From: JAWPMT01 sp965267435
GTDB lineage: Bacteria > Bacteroidota > Bacteroidia > Cytophagales > Cyclobacteriaceae
Assembly: GCA_965267435.1 (NCBI GenBank)
Contig: OZ253960.1
Location: 2,232,001 to 2,296,000, forward strand
Direction of reading: 5' to 3'
Length of the DNA: 64,000 nt
The translations under genes and the position numbers were made by a program. Positions 18,560 through 27,198 of the stretch are shown piece after piece; positions within the stretch are counted from its first letter, which is position 1, and every line of letters begins with the position of its first letter. A model generated the notes under the pieces. That model was not told the DNA's origin. It saw only the letters and a program-made list of their open reading frames with translations, and did no database searches.

Positions 18560-18601
18560 AATTCATCTTGATTAGGTAAAACAAATTGGTTTCTCTTTTG
18601 A

Positions 18602-18811
18602 TCAGGTCATCGCACAATAAATGCTGCCCCAGGCGGTACCATAGAGCGCCAGTCCTCCTATTACAAGAAGTCCTACCCCTCCTGTGGCCACTCCTACAGC
18701 GGCACCTGCGATGATAGCGGATACGCCCAACCCGAGACCAAATCCGATCGAGGTCGCACAATCTCGGCCCCCATAAAGGACTTCCATTTTCTCTAGACTT
18801 AATTCTCTCAT
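18602..18811 (-). CDS. Double-glycine leader peptide, bacteriocin-like precursor 2
   Basis: 69 residues from the ATG at 18811, preferred over the ATG at 18820 because it yields a 15-residue leader (MRELSLEKMEVLYGG) that aligns with that of the sister peptide. The 54-residue core is almost all Gly, Ala, Val, Leu and Ile. Cys3 and Cys51 lie near the two ends. There are several GxxxG series (G8-G12, G21-G25-G29, G43-G47). The two Cys could close the peptide with a disulfide or serve as modification sites. Probably forms a two-component bacteriocin with the downstream peptide. Confidence 0.75.
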   Translation of the reverse strand: MRELSLEKMEVLYGGRDCATSIGFGLGLGVSAIIAGAAVGVATGGVGLLVIGGLALYGTAWGSIYCAMT

Positions 18812-18860
18812 AATGTTCATTTTTTAGTTGAAAAATCTTTAGGCCTAACTTACCGGAGGC

Positions 18861-19094
18861 CTACTGAAATTTCCTTTCAGTGTCTGCCATTTTCTTTCCG
18901 AAAATGTAGCTCCGGGCATCCGAACAATAGGTGATATGGGTATCCACGGAAAGGCGTAGTGATTCTATAATGTTATATACCGTGCGCTCTGTAACATCCA
19001 ACTTCCTCGCCAGTTCTGCAGGTGAACCGGTCTTTTCTCGTTCGATAAGCTCCAGTAGGTACCGTGTCCTTTGATAGTACTTCAGACCAGACAT
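18861..19094 (-). CDS. Small HTH regulator
   Basis: 77 residues. A winged-helix HTH of the HTH_11/DeoR-like type occupies most of it (RYLLELIEREKTGSPAELAR, then LDVTERTVYNIIESLR). There is no effector domain. It sits between the exporter and the precursor peptides (13 bp after the exporter stop), so it probably controls this locus. Confidence 0.75.
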   Translation of the reverse strand: MSGLKYYQRTRYLLELIEREKTGSPAELARKLDVTERTVYNIIESLRLSVDTHITYCSDARSYIFGKKMADTERKFQ

Positions 19095-19106
19095 CTTTCT
19101 ATCATT

Positions 19107-21314
19107 TTAGTTTAGTAATCCTTCATTCACTGAGATCCCCGTCAGGTGCTCGTAAGCTTCTTGATAGGCGTTGTTTCCTCTAATCAGTTCATCATGGGTG
19201 CCACATTGATTGATGCAACCGTCGCTAAGAAGAAATATGTGATCCGACTGCCTAGCGAGACTCAGTCGATGAGTGATGATCAGCACGCCAATTTTCTTCT
19301 GCTTGGCAAAATGCCTCAGAAACGAAACGACCGTGTGCTCGGTCTTCTGGTCCATCGCCGAGGTACTCTCATCCAAGATGAGATACGAAGGTTGTTTGTA
19401 CAGGGCTCGGGCAATGGCTATGAGCTGCTTCTGTCCCCCTGACAGGTTCTTGCCGTCTTCTCCACAAAGCGTCAAATATCCCTGCGGCAATCCTTCGAAG
19501 AAGCTGCCCAGAGCCCCGTCACTAATGAAGGAAATACAGCGTTCCACTTCATTTGGGTCGTTGCTCAAACAAATATTGTCGATGACTGAGCTATTAAAAA
19601 TCTTCTCCCTTTGCGCCACGACACTTATTTGAGCCCGCCAATCTTGTATGGAAAGCTTAGCAGTGGAGGAGCCATCGAGTGTCAGTTGCCCTCGTTCGAT
19701 GGGATAGTATCGCTGTATCAAGTCTACCAGGGTGCTCTTGCCAGAACCTATTTCCCCAAATAGCGCCACGGTCTTTCCCCGTGGTATAGAAAGGTTTAGA
19801 GCGTGTAAAAGAGGTCTTCTTCCTGGAAAGCGAAACGTCAAGTCCTTGACCGCCAGCACTTCTTCCGATCCTGCCGACGACTCGGAAACATTCGCTTCGT
19901 CCAAGTTTTCGGTTTCCAGGTTGGCCAACTCATGCATTCGGTTGAAAGCCGTACGGGCCTCCTGAACCTGTATATTCGCAATCATCAGACCTGCCAAGGA
20001 TGGGATCATCGACCCTCCTATTGTGGTCATAGCTACCATTTCCCCCAACTGCATCGACCCATCGAGCACCTTCCAGACACCCAGGGCAAAGATGCCCGTG
20101 ATGTATATACTCACTGTCAGCTGAGTCACAAAATCGAATCTATTTCCGACCAACCCTAGCTCGTAACCCTTGTTTTGATACAAGCCATATACCATGTTGA
20201 TGCGATCTTCGAATGCGTCTTCCTTGCCATAGGATTTTACGGTACCTATACCACCCAGCACATCGATGTACTGTGTTTCATTGGCGCTGTGGGCCGCCAT
20301 GATCTCCTTTTGTTTGAGTCTGATAGCCGGATGGTATTTCCAGGCAATGACCAAGAAGATCACGATGCTTGAGAGCGATAAAGCACCTACCAGCCCGGAG
20401 ATGAAAAAGAGATAGATACAAGAAATGAAAACTACCAGGACATTGATCACCACATTTCCTGTAATGAGGGCGATACTATTTCTGATTCTCAGTGAATCAT
20501 TCATACGTGCAATCAGGTCACCAGAACTATAGCCATTGAAGAATGCTATGGGCAACCTGATAACCTTTTGTAGGAAGGCTTTGATAATTCGGACATTGAG
20601 GTCCCTACCCTGTCGGACCATCAGAATCCCGCGAATCAAGCCCAGCAATGATCTTCCTATGAGCAGAAACAGCAAAGCACCAAACCCTATGAATATCTTA
20701 TCCATATCCTTGTTCGGCAAAAAGTCATCGATGAGTTTTTGGGAGAAAATGGCCGTTGTCAAGCCGAGAGCGGCCATAACAATACCAATGACCCCGGCGA
20801 CCGTCAAAATACTCATATCCTCCTTCAACAAGGACTTCAGCCAATCCCATCGATTGCGACGATCTCCCTGTTTTGTCACAAACTTCTCTCCCGGCTGCAC
20901 GCTCAGTAGGGCCTTGGATCTCCAAATAGCGGCAAGCTCCGCCTCTGACATGGGCGTGATGCCCCAGGCCGGATCACCAATGATGAACATGTCATCCTCC
21001 ACGCCATAGCACACCACGAAATGCTCCTGCTTCCCATCGATCACGACATGCAAGATCACCGGGTGGTCCAATTCCCGGAGGCTATTAAGATTGGCCTCAA
21101 AAGCCCCGGCATCCAAGCCAATTTCTTTGGCGGCCTCGTACAGCCCAAGCAGTGACGTACCGTTCAAAGTGGTACCACTAACATTCCGTAATTTTTCTTG
21201 TGACACGTCGCCGCCATGGTATCGGGCAACGGCACTTAAGCACGCCAAACCACAGGCAAATTCACCCAGTTGCTTTACGTGAATCTCATTGAGCTTTTCT
21301 CTCGAGTATTTCAT
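19107..21314 (-). CDS. Peptidase-containing ABC exporter (C39, PCAT type)
   Basis: 735 residues. The N-terminal C39 peptidase has Cys21 (EFACGLACLS), His98 (EHFVVCYG) and Asp114 (GDPAWG). It would cut leaders after the double glycine. Six membrane helices follow (about 165-440). The ATPase has Walker A GEIGSGKST near 520, the signature LSGGQKQLIAIARAL near 623, Walker B LILDEST near 646 and the H-loop THR near 682. Fusion of peptidase and exporter is the standard PCAT arrangement for class II bacteriocins and some RiPPs. Its start overlaps the end of the glycosyltransferase gene by 29 bp, so the two are translationally coupled. No HlyD-type partner gene is nearby. Confidence 0.92.
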   Translation of the reverse strand: MKYSREKLNEIHVKQLGEFACGLACLSAVARYHGGDVSQEKLRNVSGTTLNGTSLLGLYEAAKEIGLDAGAFEANLNSLRELDHPVILHVVIDGKQEHFVVCYGVEDDMFIIGDPAWGITPMSEAELAAIWRSKALLSVQPGEKFVTKQGDRRNRWDWLKSLLKEDMSILTVAGVIGIVMAALGLTTAIFSQKLIDDFLPNKDMDKIFIGFGALLFLLIGRSLLGLIRGILMVRQGRDLNVRIIKAFLQKVIRLPIAFFNGYSSGDLIARMNDSLRIRNSIALITGNVVINVLVVFISCIYLFFISGLVGALSLSSIVIFLVIAWKYHPAIRLKQKEIMAAHSANETQYIDVLGGIGTVKSYGKEDAFEDRINMVYGLYQNKGYELGLVGNRFDFVTQLTVSIYITGIFALGVWKVLDGSMQLGEMVAMTTIGGSMIPSLAGLMIANIQVQEARTAFNRMHELANLETENLDEANVSESSAGSEEVLAVKDLTFRFPGRRPLLHALNLSIPRGKTVALFGEIGSGKSTLVDLIQRYYPIERGQLTLDGSSTAKLSIQDWRAQISVVAQREKIFNSSVIDNICLSNDPNEVERCISFISDGALGSFFEGLPQGYLTLCGEDGKNLSGGQKQLIAIARALYKQPSYLILDESTSAMDQKTEHTVVSFLRHFAKQKKIGVLIITHRLSLARQSDHIFLLSDGCINQCGTHDELIRGNNAYQEAYEHLTGISVNEGLLN

Positions 21315-22671
21315 AAGGTTTATCGTCTATGTTATAGATAAGATGTTCCATGAATTCTTGCCTGTCTTCTCTTGCCTCATGCACCAGGAGTTTTCGGAAT
21401 TGACGGATATTCTTCTGGAGCAGTGGTAGCTCGCTATTGGCTTCCCGAATATGTCCTACCAACTCTTTGCCCGTTGCTCGCCTCAGGTCATGTACGAACC
21501 CCATACCGTGATAGGCCACACGAGCACCATTACCCGGCTGATCCCACTTCTTGGTCAATGGGTAGAGCAACATAGCCGTGTCTGATTGAAGGCACTCCAC
21601 CACGCTATTCAAGCCCCCATGCGTGATCATGATATCGACGTGCGAGAGGAGTTCTTTTTGAGGCACATGTTTGAAAAGCGCGACATTCGATGGAACCTGC
21701 CCCAACCGGCCGAGGTCATAATCAGCACCCAGGGAAAAGATGAACTGGATATCCGATAGGGACTGAGCTGCTTGCAGTAGCTTGTTGAAGAAAAGAGCAG
21801 TCCGTTTGGTAAACTCGCTAGTAACTGTCCCAAGCGAGCAATAAACTATACGACGCCCCAAGGCGCGCTCCAAAAAACCTTGGAGTCGAGGATCGACGAG
21901 TTCAGCAGTCGGAGGTGGCGACTCATAAAAGTAGTATAGCTTACGTTCAGCTGATCGGGGAAAATCGAATACCCTTGGTCGCAATACCACCATTGGTAGC
22001 TCTTGGATTCCCAGAGCAAAGCATCGCCCATTTTCAAAGGTGAAATCGGCGTTGGGGAAGTTTTGCCGGAAGAAAGCCACATTAGTGAGACCGCAGGTCA
22101 CCAACTGCTCTATCACGGTAGATAGCCTTCTTCGTAGCCCGATAAGGAACCATAGACCGGCTATAATCTTTCTGGACTTCCAGGAGCCATTGGGCACATG
22201 GCTTGATTGAAATGGCGGAACATCCTTATCTCGAAAGGGATTGACCATGGTGAACAGCCTCATCATTGGTCGTCTAAAGCGATCATAGAACAACGCCTTC
22301 GTGCTGTAGTGATCGTCTAAGAGGATGAGATTAGGTTGGACTTCTGTGATCATCCTCTCATAGCGATCCTGATTTTCTCTAAGCTCATCCGTGAGGACAT
22401 TTCTTCTCCTGCCAGAGACACATTCAAATAGGTAGATAATCCAGCCTCTTTCCTTCCTCCGAGATTGCTCGTGTTTTAGGACAAAAGGATCGACTATATA
22501 GTACTCATGCGCAGTAGGCCTGACCAACTCCTGAAATTGTGGCGCGCCGATAAATACGCAACGAAATCCTCTCCTAAGGAGAAAATCAGCCACTTGGATA
22601 AAGGCATTCACATGCCCTGTCGCCGGAAAGGGATCTAGAAGGATCGTCTTCTTTTCTTGTTGTTCGCTCAT
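21286..22671 (-). CDS. UGT/MGT-type glycosyltransferase (GT1 fold)
   Basis: 461 residues. The N-terminal acceptor half opens LLDPFPATGHVNAFIQVADFL, the typical GHxxP-like loop of UDP- or macrolide-glycosyltransferases. The donor half carries YCSLGTVTS, then KHVPQKELLSHVDIMITHGG with LNSVVECLQ, and PLTKKWDQPGNGARV, which matches the GGxxS...DQ..N donor signature. No membrane anchor is visible. It heads the bacteriocin-like operon and overlaps the exporter gene, so the likely acceptor is one of the peptides or an associated lipid. Known glycocin enzymes are GT2, so a GT1 here would be unusual. Confidence 0.82.
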   Translation of the reverse strand: MSEQQEKKTILLDPFPATGHVNAFIQVADFLLRRGFRCVFIGAPQFQELVRPTAHEYYIVDPFVLKHEQSRRKERGWIIYLFECVSGRRRNVLTDELRENQDRYERMITEVQPNLILLDDHYSTKALFYDRFRRPMMRLFTMVNPFRDKDVPPFQSSHVPNGSWKSRKIIAGLWFLIGLRRRLSTVIEQLVTCGLTNVAFFRQNFPNADFTFENGRCFALGIQELPMVVLRPRVFDFPRSAERKLYYFYESPPPTAELVDPRLQGFLERALGRRIVYCSLGTVTSEFTKRTALFFNKLLQAAQSLSDIQFIFSLGADYDLGRLGQVPSNVALFKHVPQKELLSHVDIMITHGGLNSVVECLQSDTAMLLYPLTKKWDQPGNGARVAYHGMGFVHDLRRATGKELVGHIREANSELPLLQKNIRQFRKLLVHEAREDRQEFMEHLIYNIDDKPYEILERKAQ

Positions 22672-22730
22672 ACTGAGATAGGCTTCTAGGTGATTATCAG
22701 ATCACTCAACCTTTCAGTAACAGGCACAGA

Positions 22731-22802
22731 AAAAGGTAAACACCTTACCTGCCTGTCCCATAGCCTCAGAAGAGGCACTTCCCGACCCTTTGTTTACCTT
22801 TT
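22731..22802. promoter_or_regulatory. 12-bp inverted repeat in the divergent gap
   Basis: AAAAGGTAAACA (22731-22742) and TGTTTACCTTTT (22791-22802) are perfect inverted copies 48 bp apart. They lie between the leftward bacteriocin-like operon and the rightward sigma factor gene. They may be paired operator half-sites or a long hairpin in the 5' leader. The remainder of the 260-bp gap shows no gene. Confidence 0.45.
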
Positions 22803-22932
22803 GCACAAAATCTTACATGGTATTAAACAATGGTGTCAGAGGGCACCGGAGATGCTGAAAGTCAGCCACTTTGAATGGAAAAATGTTCTTAGAAAACTTT
22901 AAATTAACTGTGTTAGCAACTACTTGGTGAAG

Positions 22933-23511
22933 ATGGATTGGGGGCAACTAATTGATGATCTGAAAAAGGGGAACAATGCAGTATTGCGCATCTGCTATGT
23001 AGAACATGCCGGTTACTGCACGAAGCGGCTGGCGCGAGAAAATCGCTGTTCGGACGAGGATGCTGAGGACATTTTTACCGAGGCCGTTATGGTCCTCAGG
23101 GAAAAATTGCTGTCCGGCCAAGTAGAGCGGCTTACCAACGTCCGCGCCTATCTCTACAAAACCTGCCACAACATGCTGCTGGTGAAGCTGGCGAGAGAAG
23201 CACGATTTCAACGCAAGATGACGGACATAGAACACTTCTACTACGGCACAGTGGACCAGGAGGAAGAACTTCCTCCTTTCAATCCGCAACTTTTAGAAAT
23301 CACCCGCGAGGCCATCGCTTTCTTGACAGAAAAGTGTCAGAAGATCATTCAGCTATTCTACGTCGACAACCTTCGGATGGAGGCCATTGCCGAAGTGATG
23401 GGGTTTTCCAGTGCCAACGTAGCCAAGACAAGCAAATCCCGATGCTACAAGCGAATGATGAAAAAAGCCCAGGAACTCAAATCAACAACCCTTAACACCG
23501 TAGATCAATGA
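22933..23511 (+). CDS. ECF-type RNA polymerase sigma factor
   Basis: 192 residues from the ATG at 22933 (TTG and GTG codons just upstream are also possible starts). Region 2 is seen in CSDEDAEDIFTEAVMVLREK and VRAYLYKTCHNM. Region 4 is the HTH KIIQLFYVDNLRMEAIAEVMGF followed by SSANVAKTSKSRCYKRM. It directs core polymerase to a special promoter set. Its stop overlaps the start of the next gene (ATGA), which encodes a membrane-spanning protein likely to act as its antagonist. Confidence 0.9.
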   Translation: MDWGQLIDDLKKGNNAVLRICYVEHAGYCTKRLARENRCSDEDAEDIFTEAVMVLREKLLSGQVERLTNVRAYLYKTCHNMLLVKLAREARFQRKMTDIEHFYYGTVDQEEELPPFNPQLLEITREAIAFLTEKCQKIIQLFYVDNLRMEAIAEVMGFSSANVAKTSKSRCYKRMMKKAQELKSTTLNTVDQ

Positions 23512-24230
23512 CACTGAGTGACAACGATATCGATCTCATTGAGAAGCAACTCACAGGTGAATTGTCTGTCGAGGAGCAGGAACAGTTCGACGCCCGAAAG
23601 AAAGACTCCGAGGTGTTCGCGGAGGCCTGGCAACACCAGCGGCAGATACTCAGCACTTTCAAGGCCGACCAGCAGAAAGCGCTGAAGGACGAACTGAAGC
23701 ATCTGTTCGATGACGTCGAAAGACCAGGCACTCGGCATTTATCAAGGAACTGGCTTTGGACAGCTGCCTCTTTCCTGGCCTTTGTTGGCGTGTGGGCAGC
23801 GCTGAACTGGACGAGTCCGAGTTCTACCCTTTTGGACAAGTACTATCAGCCCTACCCTGCCAGAGAGATCGTCCGAGGCCACACGGACCCAGGCGCAAGC
23901 GCGGAGATCATGCGCTGGTACAGTAAGGGAGATTATGCAAGGGTGGTAGAGGTACTTGAAGGACCTCCCTTCGATGCCGAGCCTATCGAGGGACAGGACC
24001 TCTACTTGGGAAACGCCTACTTGTCAATGGGAGAAGGTGAAAAAGCCATCGAAGTACTGGCCTTGATAGCGCCCGGCGACCAATACTACCAGGATGCCCT
24101 TTGGTATATGGCCCTGGCCTACTTGTCTCTGGAGGATAAGACCAAGGCCCTCGAAGTGCTGGCGCGCATGAACCAACAGCATCCTTTTTATCGGAAGTCC
24201 ATTGCTTCGCTGCGGAGCGAGCTGGAGTAG
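23508..24230 (+). CDS. Membrane TPR protein, putative anti-sigma factor
   Basis: 240 residues. The N-terminal cytoplasmic part (LIEKQLTGELSVEEQEQFDAR) resembles the start of Bacteroidota anti-sigma proteins. One membrane helix follows near residue 85 (NWLWTAASFLAFVGVWAAL), then a periplasmic part with TPR-like helices (AYLSMGEGEKAIEVL, LAYLSLEDKTKALEVLARM). It overlaps the sigma gene by 4 bp, so the two are made together. The sensing signal is unknown. Confidence 0.75.
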   Translation: MTLSDNDIDLIEKQLTGELSVEEQEQFDARKKDSEVFAEAWQHQRQILSTFKADQQKALKDELKHLFDDVERPGTRHLSRNWLWTAASFLAFVGVWAALNWTSPSSTLLDKYYQPYPAREIVRGHTDPGASAEIMRWYSKGDYARVVEVLEGPPFDAEPIEGQDLYLGNAYLSMGEGEKAIEVLALIAPGDQYYQDALWYMALAYLSLEDKTKALEVLARMNQQHPFYRKSIASLRSELE

Positions 24231-24234
24231 CAAT

Positions 24235-24645
24235 CTACACCTTCTTTTTCTCCGATTGAGCCGGCCAGATCTCCTGAAATAGGTAGATCCCTGCGACTGC
24301 CGCTGCTGCGTAGTTCCCAGCCAGGTACATCTGGTAGATCAACCACACCGTGACGAAGGGTGCCAAGAAATTGAGGACCCTGAAGGTCCTATCGAGGGCA
24401 TACTTCAGGCTCTCTGGCACCATCGAGCTTAACCACACGGATAAAATCGCCAAAACGAATTGGAGGCCAATTATCAGGGCGACGACCGCCGAAACCACCA
24501 ATAATGCAATCAGGGACTGGCGCTCAGGGCTACTCGTCCGAATGACCTCAATCAAGAAATTGATCGCAAAAACCAGCAATAGTCCGAGTATCGCGGGCCT
24601 CAGGTACCGCTTCCAGATAGTCTGTAGAAATTCCTTTCTAGTCAT
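24235..24645 (-). CDS. Small polytopic membrane protein
   Basis: 136 residues with about four hydrophobic helices (YLRPAILGLLLVFAINFLI, LIALLVVSAVVALIIGLQFVLAIL, FLAPFVTVWLIYQMYL, and a last one). It ends 4 bp from the stop of the convergent TPR gene. No family recognised. Confidence 0.6.
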   Translation of the reverse strand: MTRKEFLQTIWKRYLRPAILGLLLVFAINFLIEVIRTSSPERQSLIALLVVSAVVALIIGLQFVLAILSVWLSSMVPESLKYALDRTFRVLNFLAPFVTVWLIYQMYLAGNYAAAAVAGIYLFQEIWPAQSEKKKV

Positions 24646-24659
24646 ACTACTTCCAATTA

Positions 24660-25226
24660 TTACTGACAGAAAGACTCCCTCCGATTGTTATTACCCTCCC
24701 CCCTTCGCCGCCATGAAAGACAAAACCTCTCGTCAAAGACGTTGCTATACCAGACCTGAATAACCATATTTTCGAAGTCCTGCGACTCTCTATTACTTAG
24801 TGGTACGGTATCCGCCTTGGTCAACAGCCAAACATCTCGATCGGGGGTCACCGAGTGTCCGGGATACAAAAAACTGAAGTACCACTGAATGGAATCGCGG
24901 TGAGCAAACCGTATCCCTCTGGGATTGCCAGCCTCGTCAACGGTAAAGGTAGTCCAGTCATACGCCTTAGACTCTAGCTGGCAGGTGTCCGGATAATAGC
25001 TGATCTTCATGGAATCAATAATGGCCAACCCCGTGCCCTCATTCCGCAACCTCATCCCCGTCTTGGCTTTTTCATCATTGAAGACATTGATGATCTCCAG
25101 GTAAGGAAATTGCTCCGCCTTGGTCACCTTATTGTTCTCCCTGCTTTGGAGAATGAAGAAAGTCACAGAGATGATCACACCCAGCGCCGCGGAGACTGAG
25201 GAAATCGCATTCCAATTAATTTTCAT
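24660..25226 (-). CDS. Membrane-anchored protein of unknown function
   Basis: 188 residues from the ATG at 25226, placed just before a single N-terminal membrane helix (SAALGVIISVTFFILQSREN). The rest is probably periplasmic, with strands such as YLEIINVFNDEKAKTGMRLR and NEGTGLAIIDSMKISYY. Such short proteins with a GTGLAII core recur as uncharacterised genes. It ends 14 bp before the start of the previous membrane protein, so the two may form an operon. Confidence 0.6.
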   Translation of the reverse strand: MKINWNAISSVSAALGVIISVTFFILQSRENNKVTKAEQFPYLEIINVFNDEKAKTGMRLRNEGTGLAIIDSMKISYYPDTCQLESKAYDWTTFTVDEAGNPRGIRFAHRDSIQWYFSFLYPGHSVTPDRDVWLLTKADTVPLSNRESQDFENMVIQVWYSNVFDERFCLSWRRRGEGNNNRRESFCQ

Positions 25227-25330
25227 CGATAGCTTGTGAATTCGTTTTGTGAAAATTTCAGCTCGAAGATAACCCCCGGGCCATGTATTCGGACGCCTCG
25301 ATGAACTAACTTGACCGCTCAATAGCACAC

Positions 25331-25942
25331 ATGGCACAGCAATACCCCGATTTCGACGAGCTCCAGCGATCCTTCCAGGAGAAGCTGGCTAACCTCAAAG
25401 CCGAGCAAGAGTCACTCGCAAGGAGGGCAACGGACCTGAAACCACGGTTTGATGCACTATGGCAGCGTTTCCTCGTTTTGGGCTATGCCGAAAACGAAAG
25501 CCCTGAAGATTCGGGGCCGATGACGCGCGAGGCATACCGGGATCACTTGCAGGAAGATATACGCAAGATGGATGGACTCCTGAGTGAAATCGCCGAGGGC
25601 AACGAGGACCAGGCGGAGCCTTGCCAGAGGCACATCGCTACAATGTTTGACAAGCTCGATCGCAGATGGGCTACCATCCTCGAGTCGCAGGGAGCGGCGA
25701 AGAATGACTTCGTCCAGATCGCCGAAAAGAAGCAGGAGTACGTGACACAGTTCACCACGAACACAGAGCTCAGCGGGCTCGAAGAGCAAGAGAGGCAGGA
25801 GCTATTGATGCGATTCCTGATGCTATTTGAAGAGGAAGACCGAATCATGAAGCAGACGGAATTCTACCTCGTGGAGCTCAATCATCTACTGGAAGTAAAG
25901 GAGCGATTACTGGCCGTGTCGACCGATCTTCTTCGGGAGTGA
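25331..25942 (+). CDS. Coiled-coil protein of unknown function
   Basis: 203 residues, highly charged and helical throughout, with no signal peptide and almost no Gly or Pro. Heptad-like stretches are FQEKLANLKAEQESLARRATD and LSGLEEQERQELLMRFLML. It is probably a cytoplasmic structural or scaffolding protein. No family recognised. Confidence 0.6.
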   Translation: MAQQYPDFDELQRSFQEKLANLKAEQESLARRATDLKPRFDALWQRFLVLGYAENESPEDSGPMTREAYRDHLQEDIRKMDGLLSEIAEGNEDQAEPCQRHIATMFDKLDRRWATILESQGAAKNDFVQIAEKKQEYVTQFTTNTELSGLEEQERQELLMRFLMLFEEEDRIMKQTEFYLVELNHLLEVKERLLAVSTDLLRE

Positions 25943-25968
25943 ACGGCGAGAAACCTAAAAACCCAAAC

Positions 25969-26045
25969 ACTCTTCCACACTCACACTTACACTCACACAC
26001 TCACACTTTCCACTCTCACTCTCACACTCACACTCACACCCACAC
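25969..26045 (+). repeat. CACTCA-type simple repeat
   Basis: Irregular run of CACTCACACTCACAC and similar words between two convergent genes. The period wanders around six bases, so it is slippage-prone DNA rather than a designed array. Confidence 0.8.
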
Positions 26046-26573
26046 TTATAGCGGCACCACCTCCGCCATGCACCGAAAACCAACAGCATCTCCCCTCTTC
26101 GTGGCGACATCCGGGGACTCGAAGCCCTCGCCGTAAGCGATGACACCATCGTCGGCCAGAGCCAATTCCCGATTCAGGAATCCAGCACCAAATTCCACGT
26201 CACTTTCCCTCATCTCCTCCACGGTCGGTAGACGGAACCGGTATCGGTGACCATCGCCCTTCTGATTCCAGACCTGGCTGCGCCATTGGCAGTACGCCAA
26301 CGCCTGCTCAGCATTGATACCACGGACCGGCTTTTCGAGATTGTGCGGATCATTCAAATAGAAGCGCGCCTCACTATCTGCGGGCACCAGCATCTTCTTA
26401 CTGTCTGTTGATTGATAGTATAGAAACTCCCTGTACTCTATCACACGGATGGGGTATTCGTCCATCATCAGCATGCCATGTAAGGTCATCGCTGTCATTT
26501 GGGGGGCCTTGGTCACAGAGCAAGCACACAATACGACCACCAGCATCAGGGGCATCGGCGAGTAGTTCTTCAT
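26046..26573 (-). CDS. Short SUMF1/FGE-like lipoprotein
   Basis: 175 residues with a lipoprotein-type signal (LMLVVVLCACS). The later part carries PVRGINAEQALAYCQWRS, YRFRLPTVEEMRE and a final VGFRCMAEV, the landmarks of the formylglycine-generating-enzyme/GldK fold. Full-length FGE proteins are near 300 residues; this copy lacks much of the middle, including the usual paired catalytic Cys region. It is therefore unlikely to activate the sulfatase at 46005. It may be a structural relative, as in gliding or secretion lipoproteins. Confidence 0.65.
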   Translation of the reverse strand: MKNYSPMPLMLVVVLCACSVTKAPQMTAMTLHGMLMMDEYPIRVIEYREFLYYQSTDSKKMLVPADSEARFYLNDPHNLEKPVRGINAEQALAYCQWRSQVWNQKGDGHRYRFRLPTVEEMRESDVEFGAGFLNRELALADDGVIAYGEGFESPDVATKRGDAVGFRCMAEVVPL

Positions 26574-26696
26574 AACACCTATTTTGCCTACCTAACGTCC
26601 GTCACCTCCGTTTTCGTCCATTGCATCACGATTTTTCCGAAATAGCACATCACCGGAGATCAGCATTCCACCTAGATAGCAATCTATTCGTCTACT

Positions 26697-26816
26697 TATT
26701 AACTCCTCAACTATCACTCCTCAACCTACTCAACTATTCAACTCCTCAACTCATCCACCTAAAAACCCCTCAACTCCTCAACCCATCAACTTATCAACTC
26801 ATCAACCCCACCATCA
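26697..26816 (+). repeat. CAAC-type low-complexity tract
   Basis: Words such as CTCCTCAACTC, CCCATCAACTT and ATCAACTCATCAACCCC fill this part of the 300-bp gap between 26573 and 26875. No gene is visible in the gap. Confidence 0.7.
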
Positions 26817-26874
26817 AACTTGGAACCCCAAAGACCGATGCGTATATTGGCCGCTGTCAGGATTGAGAAGAAGC

Positions 26875-27198
26875 ATGGAAAAAGCCGAATTCAGAGAAAA
26901 GCTCCGTGAGGAGATTGCAAAAACCGAGAAGACCATTGCGGACTATCAGGACATGTCGCAGCCGGTCTCACCAGACAATGCCATCGGCCGCATCTCACGG
27001 ATGGATGCCATCAACAACAAGAGCATCACCGAGTCGGCACTCCGAAATGCGCAGCAGAAACTAAGCAAACTGCAGGAAGCATTGGACAATGTGGACAAAC
27101 CAGACTTTGGTCTTTGTAGAAAGTGCAAGCGGCCTATTCCTGAAGGAAGGATCCTGCTGAAGCCTGAGAGTCCCTTCTGCGTCAATTGCGCACGATAG
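26875..27198 (+). CDS. TraR/DksA-family zinc-finger protein
   Basis: 107 residues from the ATG at 26875, preceded by a GAGAAGAAG purine run. The N-terminal two thirds is a coiled helical pair. The C-terminus is a four-Cys zinc finger (LCRKCKRPIPEGRILLKPES, then FCVNC). DksA-like proteins bind in the RNA polymerase secondary channel and modulate transcription; the size and finger fit that group well. Confidence 0.88.
   Translation: MEKAEFREKLREEIAKTEKTIADYQDMSQPVSPDNAIGRISRMDAINNKSITESALRNAQQKLSKLQEALDNVDKPDFGLCRKCKRPIPEGRILLKPESPFCVNCAR

Noticed and set aside
25969..26045. CACTCA repeat as a possible CRISPR array
   Set aside because: No fixed repeat length and no unique spacers; it is simple-sequence DNA.
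26046..26573. SUMF1-like protein as the activator of the sulfatase
   Set aside because: Too short and a lipoprotein; the catalytic Cys pair region of FGE is not visible.
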